From positions 3,596,001-3,660,000 of the forward strand of contig NZ_CP058348.1 of NCBI RefSeq assembly GCF_013752535.1: a stretch of DNA of 64,000 nucleotides. The letters run 5' to 3'. Origin of the DNA: Bdellovibrio sp. KM01. GTDB lineage: Bacteria; Bdellovibrionota; Bdellovibrionia; Bdellovibrionales; Bdellovibrionaceae. Positions 24,698 through 33,893 of the stretch are shown piece after piece; position 1 is the stretch's first letter, and each line of letters opens with the position of its first letter. Position numbers and translations under genes: made by a program. The notes beneath the pieces are model-generated. The model saw only the letters and a program-made list of their open reading frames with translations, made no database searches and had not been told where the DNA came from.

Positions 24698-26228
24698 AGA
24701 ATCTGAACCATTCTATTGCATCGACATATGCTTTTGGTTGGTAAGCATTCGCTGTCTGACTAAAGCGAACCTCCTGCCAGCCTAGGCTCTTAAAGGATGG
24801 ATTATCCACGTCACGTTTCTTGATAAAATCTTGAACATTTAATACCGATGCTAATTCATCACGCTTCATCAACAGCGATGGCAGATGGAATTGTACGAAG
24901 GACATACCTTTGTTCTCTAAGGCAAATCCCTCAGCGCCGGATTTCAAATACTCTCGGTATTTGATTTCGACTTTCGGATCACAGTGCTCAACCACCAATA
25001 ACTTTTCGGTGCTGTCCGAGTAATCCATCACATAACTGAAACTGTAACCACCGCACTTTTCAACAATCGTGCGATTGGCTTTGATTTGACCAAACGTCTT
25101 AATCGGAATCGGGAACTTGGAAGGAAGCATCCATAAGTTATCTTGATCACGAAGTGCGATCTGTGTTTGCGGTTGTTCCTTGGCAATTTTCAACAATTCC
25201 TGAAATGCCTTGGTATCCGCGGAAAGTTTTTGGTTACTAACGTAAAGAACATCAAAGCTTGCTTCCGCAAAGGCCTTTTCATATCCATGACTGCGCAGCT
25301 CATTTGCGAAATTCGCCGCAAACAGACGATACGTGTTTGAAGTCTTAGTCAAATCAGCCGAAGCCACGTACTGATTGAAGTTCTTTAAGACCGCCGTTGC
25401 ACGCGTCAAAGTTGATGCGGTTGCATCTCCAGCTACAGAAAGAACCGGATTGTATTCACCACGAATAATCAAACCCATCTTACGCGAAAACTGATAACGC
25501 TCCCCCACAGATAATGATTTATAAGCCTTCACCCAGCTATTCAAAAGAAGCGGACGAAGACTCATCTCCAAGACTTCAGGTGCAATCGAAGACAGATTCT
25601 TCCCGGAAGCGCAGATCTCATAGTCCTCGGATTGCTTCCATGGAGAATCACAATAAGCCTCAGGTGACTTGATCACATAGGGCCACTTCACCGGAAGAAT
25701 CGCTGTCTTCACATGCGTGGCTGGGTCCCCGATATCCAAGTCACCAGCCAGCAGATAGACCAAGAAATCAGTCGCGACTTCTTCCATCAACTCTTGCTGC
25801 ACGAACAGGGTTTCGTTTCTTTCGCGGTACCAGATTTTAGCTAATGCTTTTTCCAGATGTCCTGGAGCTTCAACAAGGTTTTGACCCATATAAATTACAT
25901 GTCCCTTAATACGGAACATATTCGGGTGATCAGCCAGAATCACCAGCTGCACCTTTTGATAGAACGGTTCAATGCTTTCTAAAAGCCTTTCCGTCGCACC
26001 AATGCGCAGGTTTAGATCCCTGAGGTTTTCCCCAAAGTAAGTGCTATAGCGGGTCGCCTTATTAACTGCGCAACGATAAACCAAATCCTCTTGTCGCCCC
26101 GAGGTTCTGTCAATTTTCTCGACAACCTTGGAATCGATACAAAGCGGCCTTTGGTTCATCTGCAGAACAACCAGGCTAAGTATGCCAAAACAGGCAAAAG
26201 AAATATAAGTGAGCCAACGTGACAACAT
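24696..26228 (-). CDS. Large membrane-anchored protein of unknown function
   Basis: A 510-residue protein with one N-terminal hydrophobic helix (about residues 5-23) and a long periplasmic part. The mature part is mixed alpha/beta, with a pair of cysteines near residues 30 and 53 and others in CDSPWKQSEDYEICAS and VEHCDPKVEI, compatible with disulphides. There are no enzyme motifs that I recognise. The gene lies nine bases after the ABC-F gene upstream and probably shares its transcript. Length and composition do not suggest a known family. Confidence 0.65.
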   Translation of the reverse strand: MLSRWLTYISFACFGILSLVVLQMNQRPLCIDSKVVEKIDRTSGRQEDLVYRCAVNKATRYSTYFGENLRDLNLRIGATERLLESIEPFYQKVQLVILADHPNMFRIKGHVIYMGQNLVEAPGHLEKALAKIWYRERNETLFVQQELMEEVATDFLVYLLAGDLDIGDPATHVKTAILPVKWPYVIKSPEAYCDSPWKQSEDYEICASGKNLSSIAPEVLEMSLRPLLLNSWVKAYKSLSVGERYQFSRKMGLIIRGEYNPVLSVAGDATASTLTRATAVLKNFNQYVASADLTKTSNTYRLFAANFANELRSHGYEKAFAEASFDVLYVSNQKLSADTKAFQELLKIAKEQPQTQIALRDQDNLWMLPSKFPIPIKTFGQIKANRTIVEKCGGYSFSYVMDYSDSTEKLLVVEHCDPKVEIKYREYLKSGAEGFALENKGMSFVQFHLPSLLMKRDELASVLNVQDFIKKRDVDNPSFKSLGWQEVRFSQTANAYQPKAYVDAIEWFRF

Positions 26229-26236
26229 ATCACAGG

Positions 26237-27775
26237 CTAGGATTGCAAAAGGCAGACCTCCCTAGTTTGAATATTTTCTAGAAATACCGGGTCATGGGAG
26301 ACCACCAATAAAGGCCCTTGATAGCCCAATAAAACCTCTTCCAAAACCTCAAGGCTTTGCAGATCCAAGTTATTCGTCGGCTCATCGAGCACCAGCAATT
26401 CCGGGACTGAATCCGCTAGGAAGACTTTCGCCAAACACAGTTTAAGTTTTTCTCCACCGCTCAGGCTTTGCACCTTTTGATGAACTCGGTCCCCCAAAAA
26501 TTGAAAAGCGGCAAGCTCATTACGAATCCACTCGGCACCTTTGCCACTCACATCCATGATCGATTCAAGAACCGTCTGTTCAGAATTCAAGATGCTGTAC
26601 TCCTGATCAATTAAGCTGCAACGTAAAGATCCCATCCTCAGCTCCCCCCGTATTTCACCAGTGGGCTTCTGACCTTTGCTTAAAAGCAACTGGATCAACG
26701 TGGTCTTTCCTGCGCCATTTTTCCCCGTAAAGGCCCAACGTTCTGGTCCTTTCATATGCAGATTTAGATTTTCCGGCCACAGCCAACTGTCACTTCCCGC
26801 AAAGCGAAAATTAAAATTCGCCAGAGTAAAAATCAATTTCTCCGCTGGAACCAGAGTGCCTATTTCTTTTAACCGAAGAGCTGTCTGACTCCGCACACTG
26901 GAAAAATGTGCTTGAAAATCTGCACTGGCATTCTCCGCCCTTTGTGATTCGTTGCTATTTATGGCTCCCAAGGTCACTTGAGCCGCCCTTTTTCTGGCAC
27001 CTAAAAGGATCTTCGGCATTCCACCTTTTTCACCCTGAAACTGACCGCGCCGCATGCGCTTTTCTTGGGATTGAACCTTACTGTGAAGCTCTTTCTCCGT
27101 TTTCTTTTTTTCGCGACGCAATTGATTCAAAGTCGACTGTTCTTGTTCAATCTCTTGAGCTCTTTGCTCGTGATAAAATGAATACGAACCACCATAAGCG
27201 CGCATGCCTTGATTCGACATTTCCAGAATAGAGTCCATTTCTTCCAAAAGTTCGCGATCATGGCTAATCACCAAAAGATTCCCCTCAAAACCTTGGAGAA
27301 ATTCTATTATTCGGCGTTTGGCTTCACGATCCAAATTATTGGTTGGCTCATCCAGTATCAAAAGTCCCGAATTGGTGGCCAAGGCTTTGGCAATTCGCAC
27401 CCGAGTCCACTCGCCACCACTTAACTGCTGAAGCTCGCGATCAAAAGGGATATCGCCCAAAAGACTTTCCTGAGTGACGGCATCAAGCTGTGCGGAATCC
27501 CAGATTTCCACCAGGAATTCCCCCACTGTTTGCACAGGACGCTCTTCGATTTGTCGCAAGTAAGTAACAGGATGACTCGCATGGATCTCCCCTTCCGTCG
27601 CTGGGATTTCCCCCGACAGAATTTTTGCCAATGTTGATTTACCAATACCATTGGGACCCACAAGGCCGTAACGACCGATCCCCACGGTAAAACTTAAGGA
27701 TGTGAATAAGCGCAGGCCATTGCTGAACTCAAAGCCGACGTGATGAGCCGTCAGCTGAAATATTTGATTTTGCAT
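26237..27775 (-). CDS. ABC-F family ATPase, second type
   Basis: A 512-residue protein with two ABC domains. Domain 1 has GPNGIGKST, LSGGEWTR and LILDEPTNNLD; the linker at about 190-260 is rich in charged residues and includes a basic KKTEKELHSKVQ stretch; domain 2 has GKNGAGKTT, LSGGEKLK and LVLDEPTNNLD. It has no C-terminal coiled coil, unlike the other ABC-F gene in the window, so it belongs to a different subgroup, with antibiotic-resistance ARE and EttA proteins as possible relatives. Its upstream region holds an imperfect repeat (27794-27808, GAACC/GGTTC) that might attenuate transcription. Confidence 0.87.
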   Translation of the reverse strand: MQNQIFQLTAHHVGFEFSNGLRLFTSLSFTVGIGRYGLVGPNGIGKSTLAKILSGEIPATEGEIHASHPVTYLRQIEERPVQTVGEFLVEIWDSAQLDAVTQESLLGDIPFDRELQQLSGGEWTRVRIAKALATNSGLLILDEPTNNLDREAKRRIIEFLQGFEGNLLVISHDRELLEEMDSILEMSNQGMRAYGGSYSFYHEQRAQEIEQEQSTLNQLRREKKKTEKELHSKVQSQEKRMRRGQFQGEKGGMPKILLGARKRAAQVTLGAINSNESQRAENASADFQAHFSSVRSQTALRLKEIGTLVPAEKLIFTLANFNFRFAGSDSWLWPENLNLHMKGPERWAFTGKNGAGKTTLIQLLLSKGQKPTGEIRGELRMGSLRCSLIDQEYSILNSEQTVLESIMDVSGKGAEWIRNELAAFQFLGDRVHQKVQSLSGGEKLKLCLAKVFLADSVPELLVLDEPTNNLDLQSLEVLEEVLLGYQGPLLVVSHDPVFLENIQTREVCLLQS

Positions 27776-27860
27776 ATATGAATATCCGTCAATGAACCTG
27801 AACGGTTCTAAATGGAGTTATTAAAAAAGGAATTAAGACGGATTTATTTTCTCATAGACG

Positions 27861-27878
27861 CCAAGGTATGCACCTTGG
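27861..27878. repeat. Inverted repeat upstream of the amidotransferase gene
   Basis: CCAAGGT and ACCTTGG are separated by four bases and lie 48 bases before the glutamine amidotransferase ATG. No T-run follows on either side, so an operator or mRNA hairpin is more likely than a terminator. Confidence 0.3.
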
Positions 27879-27925
27879 CCAAAGCAGTATAGCAAAGGCC
27901 TCTGCGATATGCTAGTATCTGCGCC

Positions 27926-28585
27926 ATGAAAAAGCTTTTGATCATCCAACACGAATTGGATGGGCCTCCAGGTACCACCTTGGACTGGGCGTCTCAAAAT
28001 AACTACGCCATTGAACTCTGGTCCCCTTATCTGGGCGAGCCAGCTCCGACTCGTTTGAACTATGATGGGGCTGTGATCTGCGGTGGCAGCATGGACACCT
28101 TCGAGGAAGAAAAGTTCCCGTGGTTGCGCGATGAAAAGAAGCTGATTCGTGATTTAATCGATAACAATGTGAAGATCTTTGGGCTGTGCCTGGGCTCTCA
28201 ATTGATCGCTGATATCATGGGCGGCAATGTCCACATCCATGAACCAGGCTGGGAAATTGGTTTCGTCCCTGTTGAAACAACCGACGGCGAAACGATTCAG
28301 GCTTTTCACTGGCATCACTGCACATTTGATTTACCACCAGGAGCAGAGCTCTTTGCCACGAACAGCTTCTGCAAAAATCAGGGTTATAAAATCGGCAAGA
28401 ACATCGTTGCCACTCAATTCCATCCGGAAACAACAGAGGATTGGATCAGAGAGTGCGCAGATGAGGTGGGGTCCTCCTACCAAGGTATCGTACAAAATCG
28501 TGCGGAGATGCTGGCTGCGCTTCCTTTACAGAAGCCCCTTAAAGAATGGTATTTCCGTCAACTTGATAAGCTATTCAATTCTTAA
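27926..28585 (+). CDS. Class I glutamine amidotransferase
   Basis: A 219-residue single-domain glutaminase of the GMP-synthase-like GATase1 group. The triad is visible: Cys88 in GLCLGSQ, His166 and Glu168 in QFHPET. Such proteins release ammonia from glutamine for a partner synthetase or act on gamma-glutamyl compounds; here no synthetase is adjacent, so the acceptor is unknown. The gene stands alone between an upstream palindrome and a strong terminator. Confidence 0.88.
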   Translation: MKKLLIIQHELDGPPGTTLDWASQNNYAIELWSPYLGEPAPTRLNYDGAVICGGSMDTFEEEKFPWLRDEKKLIRDLIDNNVKIFGLCLGSQLIADIMGGNVHIHEPGWEIGFVPVETTDGETIQAFHWHHCTFDLPPGAELFATNSFCKNQGYKIGKNIVATQFHPETTEDWIRECADEVGSSYQGIVQNRAEMLAALPLQKPLKEWYFRQLDKLFNS

Positions 28586-28601
28586 TTTCAAATTCAACAA
28601 A

Positions 28602-28633
28602 TAAAAAAGGCCTGGAATAACCAGGCCTTTTTT
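28602..28633. terminator. Bidirectional rho-independent terminator
   Basis: AAAAAGGCCTGG and CCAGGCCTTTTT flank a five-base loop (AATAA). It separates the amidotransferase gene from the convergent exported-protein gene and has A- and T-runs on both sides. Confidence 0.92.
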
Positions 28634-28652
28634 ATTTTAGATTATTATCAGA

Positions 28653-29942
28653 TTACATAAAGATGCGTTCACAACGTAGCATGTAGTTACGTTGTTTTCC
28701 TTGCTCTACCAGCTTAAAGAATTTTTGTCCCGCCGGAAGAACAAGGGAATAACCTTTATTGCGGTACATTCCGCGAACAGACGGCTTACTGTTATTCACA
28801 AGGTGTATACCAGTTTCTCTGTGGAATTCTTTTTCAAACTCATTAAAGAAGTCTACACCCCATTGATTATATACCGTCTCTGGCAACCACGACGGCGCCG
28901 TGTTCCCGTGAAGAATACCCACACCGACGGATGCTCCACCTTTAATCAAGTTTGATTGCTCCCAAGCCTGCGTGATATCAGTTCTGCCAACTTTATCAAA
29001 GAACTCTTGAGTCAAATAAGTATCGCCGTAGTCACGAAGAACGATTTTTCCCGTTGGACGGGACTTCTCATCCAACTCAACCAGAAAGTTTTGAGAGTGA
29101 GGCGAGTCGTACGTCATTCCTGTCAAAGCAAAGAACTCTGCTAAGGCGCGAGCCAATGGTTTGTTGTAGTGTTCGTTCCAATAGCTTGCAGGATCGTTTG
29201 ATCCGTTGAGCTTAGCCAGCTCACGGCCTTTTTGTTCATGCACGATCGAGAAACCTGGGACATAAGTTTTACCCGAGTTCGTCAAAGTGTCATAAGAGCG
29301 AATGATCATCCCCTGATCGATGACAACCTCACCTTTTGCATTGCGAGTCTCGATACCAAAGGCAACCGGCTCATCCAGCAAAATAATGTTTTCCAGTTTT
29401 GGTTGTGTTTTCAGCTGGTCATTCACAAAGTCTGTCATCATACGAATTTGCTTACCGTCGTCCCAGTCCTGATGTTTATCACGCCAGTGACCGCCAGTTT
29501 TATCAGTGGAACCTTTAAAGGAGAACTCAGCGTTCGTCACAGGATCGACGATGATATAGCTGCGAGACGCAGTCATATATCCTTTATAATAGACTTTTTT
29601 AATTGGAGTGATGCCATTGTCTTTCAGGAAGTTTGCAATTTCTTGCCACCACTTTGTATCTTCAGGATTAATAATCCAACGCAGATACTTCACGCCATTT
29701 TCTTCATGAATCAAAGAATCAACGAATTTCTCAGGAGCGCGTTCTGCGATATCAGCTTGAATCAAGCTTACGGGGATATCGTAGTGATAGACACTGACAG
29801 CTTGGTCACTGCGAGTGGTTACCGCATTGGCTTTGGTTTCCAATGTCACAAGTTGTTGCAACTCCTTACTGATCGCATGCGAGAAAGACGCAAGGACCAT
29901 ATTGGAAATAAGGGCAAAGCTAAGCGCGCGGTTAAACTTCAT
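28653..29942 (-). CDS. Exported protein with an HxxN / RDxxD kinase- or NIS-like signature
   Basis: A 429-residue protein with a signal peptide cleaved about residue 23 (ASFSHA). Residues 279-307 read as DSPHSQN, then FLVELDEKSRPTG and KIVLRDYGD: His282, Asn285, Arg303, Asp304 and Asp307. This resembles the ATP- and metal-binding HGQN...RD motif of IucA/IucC siderophore synthetases and, more distantly, aminoglycoside-kinase folds. A possible nucleotide-binding Lys is K143 in SFKGSTDKTGG. Such enzymes are normally cytoplasmic, so export is odd. The ATG at 29942 begins the signal peptide; the upstream in-frame ATG at 29951 is less likely. Function is not assigned. Confidence 0.6.
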   Translation of the reverse strand: MKFNRALSFALISNMVLASFSHAISKELQQLVTLETKANAVTTRSDQAVSVYHYDIPVSLIQADIAERAPEKFVDSLIHEENGVKYLRWIINPEDTKWWQEIANFLKDNGITPIKKVYYKGYMTASRSYIIVDPVTNAEFSFKGSTDKTGGHWRDKHQDWDDGKQIRMMTDFVNDQLKTQPKLENIILLDEPVAFGIETRNAKGEVVIDQGMIIRSYDTLTNSGKTYVPGFSIVHEQKGRELAKLNGSNDPASYWNEHYNKPLARALAEFFALTGMTYDSPHSQNFLVELDEKSRPTGKIVLRDYGDTYLTQEFFDKVGRTDITQAWEQSNLIKGGASVGVGILHGNTAPSWLPETVYNQWGVDFFNEFEKEFHRETGIHLVNNSKPSVRGMYRNKGYSLVLPAGQKFFKLVEQGKQRNYMLRCERIFM

Positions 29943-30076
29943 AACGTGCATCTCCTGCTAATAAATTTAAATTCGCAGGACATACTTCAATTAAAATACC
30001 AAGATTTGGCGGATTCAGATGGATCTATATTGGATTTGAGGACCTTAAAACTCGACAGAGAACAAAATACGGCAAT

Positions 30077-30099
30077 CAGTGTTCAGGGCCTAAACACTG
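30077..30099. repeat. Inverted repeat downstream of the HMG-CoA lyase gene
   Basis: CAGTGTT and AACACTG flank nine bases. It lies 11 bases beyond the lyase stop and may end transcription of the operon, though the T-run is poor. The rest of 29943-30110 holds no gene I can see, only the leader of the exported-protein gene. Confidence 0.3.
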
Positions 30100-30110
30100 G
30101 ATAACATGCT

Positions 30111-31049
30111 CTATTTACTGACTTTTCCCAGAGGTTTCAAGGAACCGACCTTTCCTACTTTTGAAGGAAGTGCATGCTGTATTTTTTCTGACATCCAGGG
30201 ATCAATCGCAATCAGTTTTTCAAGGTTTAAACCGGTTTTAATGCCCATCCCATGGAACATATAAACAACGTCTTCCGTTGCCACATTGCCTGTTGCCCCC
30301 GGAGCGTAAGGGCAACCACCCAAACCACCCAGGCTGGTATCAAAGACACGAACACCCGTTTCGTAAGCGGCAAGAATATTAGCCAAGGCTTGCCCGCGAG
30401 TATCATGGAAATGGCCCGCCAATTTTCTAACTGGAACGACCTTTTTGATTTTCTTAAACAGAGATTGAACCTGACCCACATTAGCGACACCGATCGTGTC
30501 GCCGATAGACAGCTCATACACGCCAAGCTTATGCATTCTTTGCGCAAGCTTCACTACACGAGCTTCAGGAACTTTGCCTTCGAAGGGACAACCAAAGCAG
30601 GTGGAAAGATAACCGCGCACTTTGATTTTATGCTTTTTTGCTAAAGCCATCACTGGTTCGAAACGTTTAAAGCTTTCATCGATGGAACAATTGATATTTT
30701 TCAAAGAGAACGATTCCGAACAAGCGGCAAAGATCGCGACTTCTTTAACACCACTAGCGATCGCATCTTGCATGCCACGCTCATTGGGAACCAAAACCGA
30801 AAATTCAGTTTTCTTAGGAATCTGACCGGATTTTTGAAGACTGAAAGCTTTGCCAACGACTTCTTTTGTTCCCGCCATTTGCGGAACCCACTGCGGAGAA
30901 ACAAAGGCCCCGATTTCCACGCGCTTCGTTCCAGCATCAATCAGTCGGCGAGCGAATTCAACACGAGTGTCGGCATCCAAAACGACTTTCTCGTTTTGCA
31001 AACCATCTCGTAATCCCATTTCCACAATCGCAACTGAATTCTTAGCCAT
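30111..31049 (-). CDS. Hydroxymethylglutaryl-CoA lyase
   Basis: It splits HMG-CoA into acetyl-CoA and acetoacetate, the last step of leucine breakdown. The 312-residue protein has the catalytic EMGLRDGLQNE segment (residues 10-20), LSIGDTIGVANVGQ, AGHFHDTRGQALAN with metal-binding histidines, and GLGGCPYAPGATGNVATED with the flexible-loop cysteine. It is the last gene of a seven-gene minus-strand operon, seven bases after the biotin carrier. The family call is firm; the leucine pathway is inferred from the neighbours. Confidence 0.92.
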   Translation of the reverse strand: MAKNSVAIVEMGLRDGLQNEKVVLDADTRVEFARRLIDAGTKRVEIGAFVSPQWVPQMAGTKEVVGKAFSLQKSGQIPKKTEFSVLVPNERGMQDAIASGVKEVAIFAACSESFSLKNINCSIDESFKRFEPVMALAKKHKIKVRGYLSTCFGCPFEGKVPEARVVKLAQRMHKLGVYELSIGDTIGVANVGQVQSLFKKIKKVVPVRKLAGHFHDTRGQALANILAAYETGVRVFDTSLGGLGGCPYAPGATGNVATEDVVYMFHGMGIKTGLNLEKLIAIDPWMSEKIQHALPSKVGKVGSLKPLGKVSK

Positions 31050-31056
31050 AATTTTT

Positions 31057-31434
31057 CTATTCGGCAGAAGGTTTGATTTTCACAAGGGCTTTACCCAAAG
31101 CAACTTGCTCGCCAACCACACAAGAAATGTTTTCCACAGTTCCTGCGATATCGCTTTTTAGAGTGTACTCCATTTTCATGGCTTCCATCACCAAAACTGC
31201 TTGGCCAGCCTTCACTTCCGCGCCAGCTTGAACCAGAATTTTTGTAACTTTACCCGGCATTGGAGACATCACCGTGTCAGAGGAGCCACCGGCTCCGGCT
31301 TTCTTACGTGACTTTCGTCCCGTTCCCGCATCCATCGTGAAAGTGCGCCCGTTTGCGTGAACCCACAATGTTCCCGCAAGCAATTGGGCTTGAGCTTTGT
31401 GATCAACTCCGTTGATACGTACTTTGACTTCCAT
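31057..31434 (-). CDS. Biotin carboxyl carrier protein of an acyl-CoA carboxylase
   Basis: A 125-residue biotin carrier. The biotinyl domain fills residues 55-122, with Lys87 in VMEAMKMEYT as the biotin site and MSPMPGKVTKILVQAGAEV before it. In most methylcrotonyl-CoA carboxylases this domain is the C-terminus of the alpha subunit; here it is a separate protein. The ATG at 31434 overlaps the stop of the biotin carboxylase gene (TAATG), so the two are made in register. Residues 36-50 form a basic flexible linker. Confidence 0.88.
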   Translation of the reverse strand: MEVKVRINGVDHKAQAQLLAGTLWVHANGRTFTMDAGTGRKSRKKAGAGGSSDTVMSPMPGKVTKILVQAGAEVKAGQAVLVMEAMKMEYTLKSDIAGTVENISCVVGEQVALGKALVKIKPSAE

Positions 31435-32930
31435 TAGATACCTCTCCAGTAAGTCATCCATGGGGATGCACTTGCAGATGCTGTTACACTCGCTTGCTGA
31501 GTTCCCCGAGCCTGAGCCAAGGCTGCAGCTGCGATTTTCTTTTCAGTATCTGTTAGCTCGGGTTCTTTGATTGGATCTGCGAAATATGTTTCGATGAATC
31601 TTGTCGTCATCGTTCCCATCACAAATTCTTTGTGGGACAAGATCTCGATCAAATAAGGAATGTTTGTGTGAACGCCAAAAACCACAGAGTCCTTAAGAAC
31701 GTGGATCATTTTTTGAATAGCCCGTGGACGGCTTTCATCCCATACGATCACTTTCGCAATCATCGGATCATAGTACGGCGTAATAGTATCACCAGAATCA
31801 AAACCATATTCGTAACGACGACCCGGCCCCTCGGGCCATTCCACATGCCCCAACAAGCCTGTGCTTGGTACGCCACCTAAGAATGGATTTTCAGCATAGA
31901 TACGACATTCGATCGAGTGACCACGAGGAACTCGAATCATTTTTGGATCGTGGATGTATTCACCTTGTGCAGTCAGGATTTGCATTTTCACCAAATCCAC
32001 ACCCAGCACTTCTTCCGTCACGGGGTGTTCAACTTGCAAACGAGTATTTACTTCAAGCAAATAGAATTCACCATCTTGCAAAAGGAACTCAACTGTTCCC
32101 GCGCCTTTGTATTTGCCCAAAGTTGCAATCGCGCACGCAGCCTCGCCCATACGACGACGAAGTTCTTCCGTCAGTGAAGGAGAAGTTGCCTCTTCAATAA
32201 TTTTTTGGTGTCGACGTTGTACGGAGCACTCACGGTCAAAGAAATGCACCACATTTCCTGTGGCGTCTCCGAAGATTTGGAATTCAATGTGCTTGGCACG
32301 ATCCAGGTATTTTTCCAGGAAAACTTTTGGCGAACCAAAAGCAGATTGAGCTTCACGTTGCGCAGATTCAATCAGCTCTGCCGCTTCAGCAGAAGACTTG
32401 ATCAACTTCATACCACGGCCACCACCACCGGCAGCCGCTTTGACGATCACTGGATATCCGATGCGTTCCGCTTCAGTGATCAAGTTTGGAACTTGTTGGT
32501 TTTCGCCTTGATAACCAGGCACCAAAGGCAGGCCTGCTTTTTTTGCAAGTTCTTTACAATGAACTTTATCACCCAAAGAGCGAATTGATTCCGCAGATGG
32601 ACCGATAAAAGTTAATCCCGCTTTACCAACGGCTTCCGCAAAGTCAGCATTCTCAGACAAAAAGCCAAAGCCAGGATGAATCGCTTGCGCGCCACCAGCC
32701 AAGGCTCCATTGATATTCGCTTCGATATTCAGATAACTTTCAGCAGTCGCTGCAGGACCAATACAGATGGTTTTAGTCGCCATTCTGTAAGCTCGAGAAT
32801 TGATGTCCGCTTCCGAGTGCAAAAGAACCGTTTCGATTCCCAACTCTTCGCAAGCTTTGATGATACGAACCGCGACTTCTCCGCGATTGGCGATAGCGAT
32901 ACGACTGAATTTTCCAGGCATTTTCGTCAT
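31434..32930 (-). CDS. Biotin carboxylase subunit of an acyl-CoA carboxylase
   Basis: A 498-residue ATP-grasp enzyme that carboxylates biotin. Seen: ANRGEVAVRIIKACEELGI at the N-terminus, HPGFGFLSEN, VIVKAAAGGGGRGMKL for ATP, FFDRECSVQRRHQK, and LEVNTRLQVEHPVTEE with active-site residues. The protein lacks the biotinyl domain, which is encoded next to it. Together with the carboxyltransferase gene it probably forms methylcrotonyl-CoA carboxylase. An acetyl-CoA carboxylase subunit is the alternative, but the HMG-CoA lyase and hydratase in the same operon favour the leucine route. Confidence 0.9.
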   Translation of the reverse strand: MTKMPGKFSRIAIANRGEVAVRIIKACEELGIETVLLHSEADINSRAYRMATKTICIGPAATAESYLNIEANINGALAGGAQAIHPGFGFLSENADFAEAVGKAGLTFIGPSAESIRSLGDKVHCKELAKKAGLPLVPGYQGENQQVPNLITEAERIGYPVIVKAAAGGGGRGMKLIKSSAEAAELIESAQREAQSAFGSPKVFLEKYLDRAKHIEFQIFGDATGNVVHFFDRECSVQRRHQKIIEEATSPSLTEELRRRMGEAACAIATLGKYKGAGTVEFLLQDGEFYLLEVNTRLQVEHPVTEEVLGVDLVKMQILTAQGEYIHDPKMIRVPRGHSIECRIYAENPFLGGVPSTGLLGHVEWPEGPGRRYEYGFDSGDTITPYYDPMIAKVIVWDESRPRAIQKMIHVLKDSVVFGVHTNIPYLIEILSHKEFVMGTMTTRFIETYFADPIKEPELTDTEKKIAAAALAQARGTQQASVTASASASPWMTYWRGI

Positions 32931-33032
32931 GGTGCAAAAGCTCCAATTTAAGAGCTTTATCTATATCGACGAATCTGGCTTAAAGCAACGAAAAGGCGGC
33001 GTTTTTCCATGCCTGAAGAAATGGAAAACCCG

Positions 33033-33893
33033 CTAATTTTGGGGCGGGACTTCGGCCGTGCGGGAAGTCAAAGAGCTTCCAGAAGAAGCTATCATTACAC
33101 ATATAATGGCAACCACTTGCATGGGTGACAGTTGTTCACTTAGGAACAGATACCCCATGACAGCGGCAGCTGCCGGCTCCAGGCTCATCAAAACACCGAA
33201 AGTCTTGGAAGGGATTCGTCTCAAGGCGATCATTTCCAAAGAATATGGAAGAGCACTAGAGAAAACCGCCACCGCAAAAGCCATCAGCCAAATCTGTCCT
33301 GAGTACTCTGCAAAACGCAACTGGGGAATCGATGTGGGTGACACAGTAATCGCCGCTGCCAACATCCCCATCGCCGTCGCTGTTCCACCTTTGATATGAT
33401 GGCCCAGCTTTTTACCGAATATAATATACAATCCCCAAAAGGCCCCCGCACCCAGCGCGAAAAGAACTCCTATCACATCAATACTTTGGGAAAAATCAGA
33501 ATGAGGCAGAATCAAAACGATTCCGCACGCCGCAAAAAATGCCCACATCAAATCCAATAGCTTTTTTGATGCAAACATGGCGACAGTTAAGGGACCTGTG
33601 AACTCCAAAGCTACCGCCACACCCAATGGAATTCTTTCCAGCGCCAAGTAGAACAGCAGGTTCATTGCACCCAAAGAAAGTCCATATATCGCAACAGCAA
33701 TTAAAGATTTTTTTGAAAACTTATGCTTCCACGGCTGATAAATCGCCAACAGTATTAGAGCAGAAATCCAAACGCGCAAAAACGTCGTCGCTTGCGGACC
33801 CAAAACAGGAAATAACTGTTTTGCAAATGTGGCACCCGCCTGTATGGATACCATCGCAATTAAAAGGCAAAGAATTGCTTTTAACTTCTCCAA
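33033..33893 (-). CDS. EamA/DMT family transporter, RhtA-like
   Basis: A 286-residue inner-membrane protein with about ten hydrophobic segments in two EamA repeats (about 8-135 and 145-275). AMNLLFYLALERIPLGVAVALEFTG is typical of RhtA-type amino acid exporters. It begins inside the last codons of the enoyl-CoA hydratase gene (13-base overlap) and so belongs to the acyl-CoA operon. Substrate is unknown; an organic acid or amino acid of leucine metabolism would fit its place. Confidence 0.85.
   Translation of the reverse strand: MEKLKAILCLLIAMVSIQAGATFAKQLFPVLGPQATTFLRVWISALILLAIYQPWKHKFSKKSLIAVAIYGLSLGAMNLLFYLALERIPLGVAVALEFTGPLTVAMFASKKLLDLMWAFFAACGIVLILPHSDFSQSIDVIGVLFALGAGAFWGLYIIFGKKLGHHIKGGTATAMGMLAAAITVSPTSIPQLRFAEYSGQIWLMAFAVAVFSSALPYSLEMIALRRIPSKTFGVLMSLEPAAAAVMGYLFLSEQLSPMQVVAIICVMIASSGSSLTSRTAEVPPQN

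Noticed and set aside
29232-30104. A 290-codon open frame on the plus strand
   Set aside because: It is antisense to the exported protein with signal peptide and HxxN motif, and its own translation lacks a plausible domain plan.
32931-33032. A terminator in the gap between the exporter and biotin carboxylase genes
   Set aside because: The TTTTCCAT/ATGGAAAA arms can pair, but no T-run follows on the minus strand; I take the operon as continuous.
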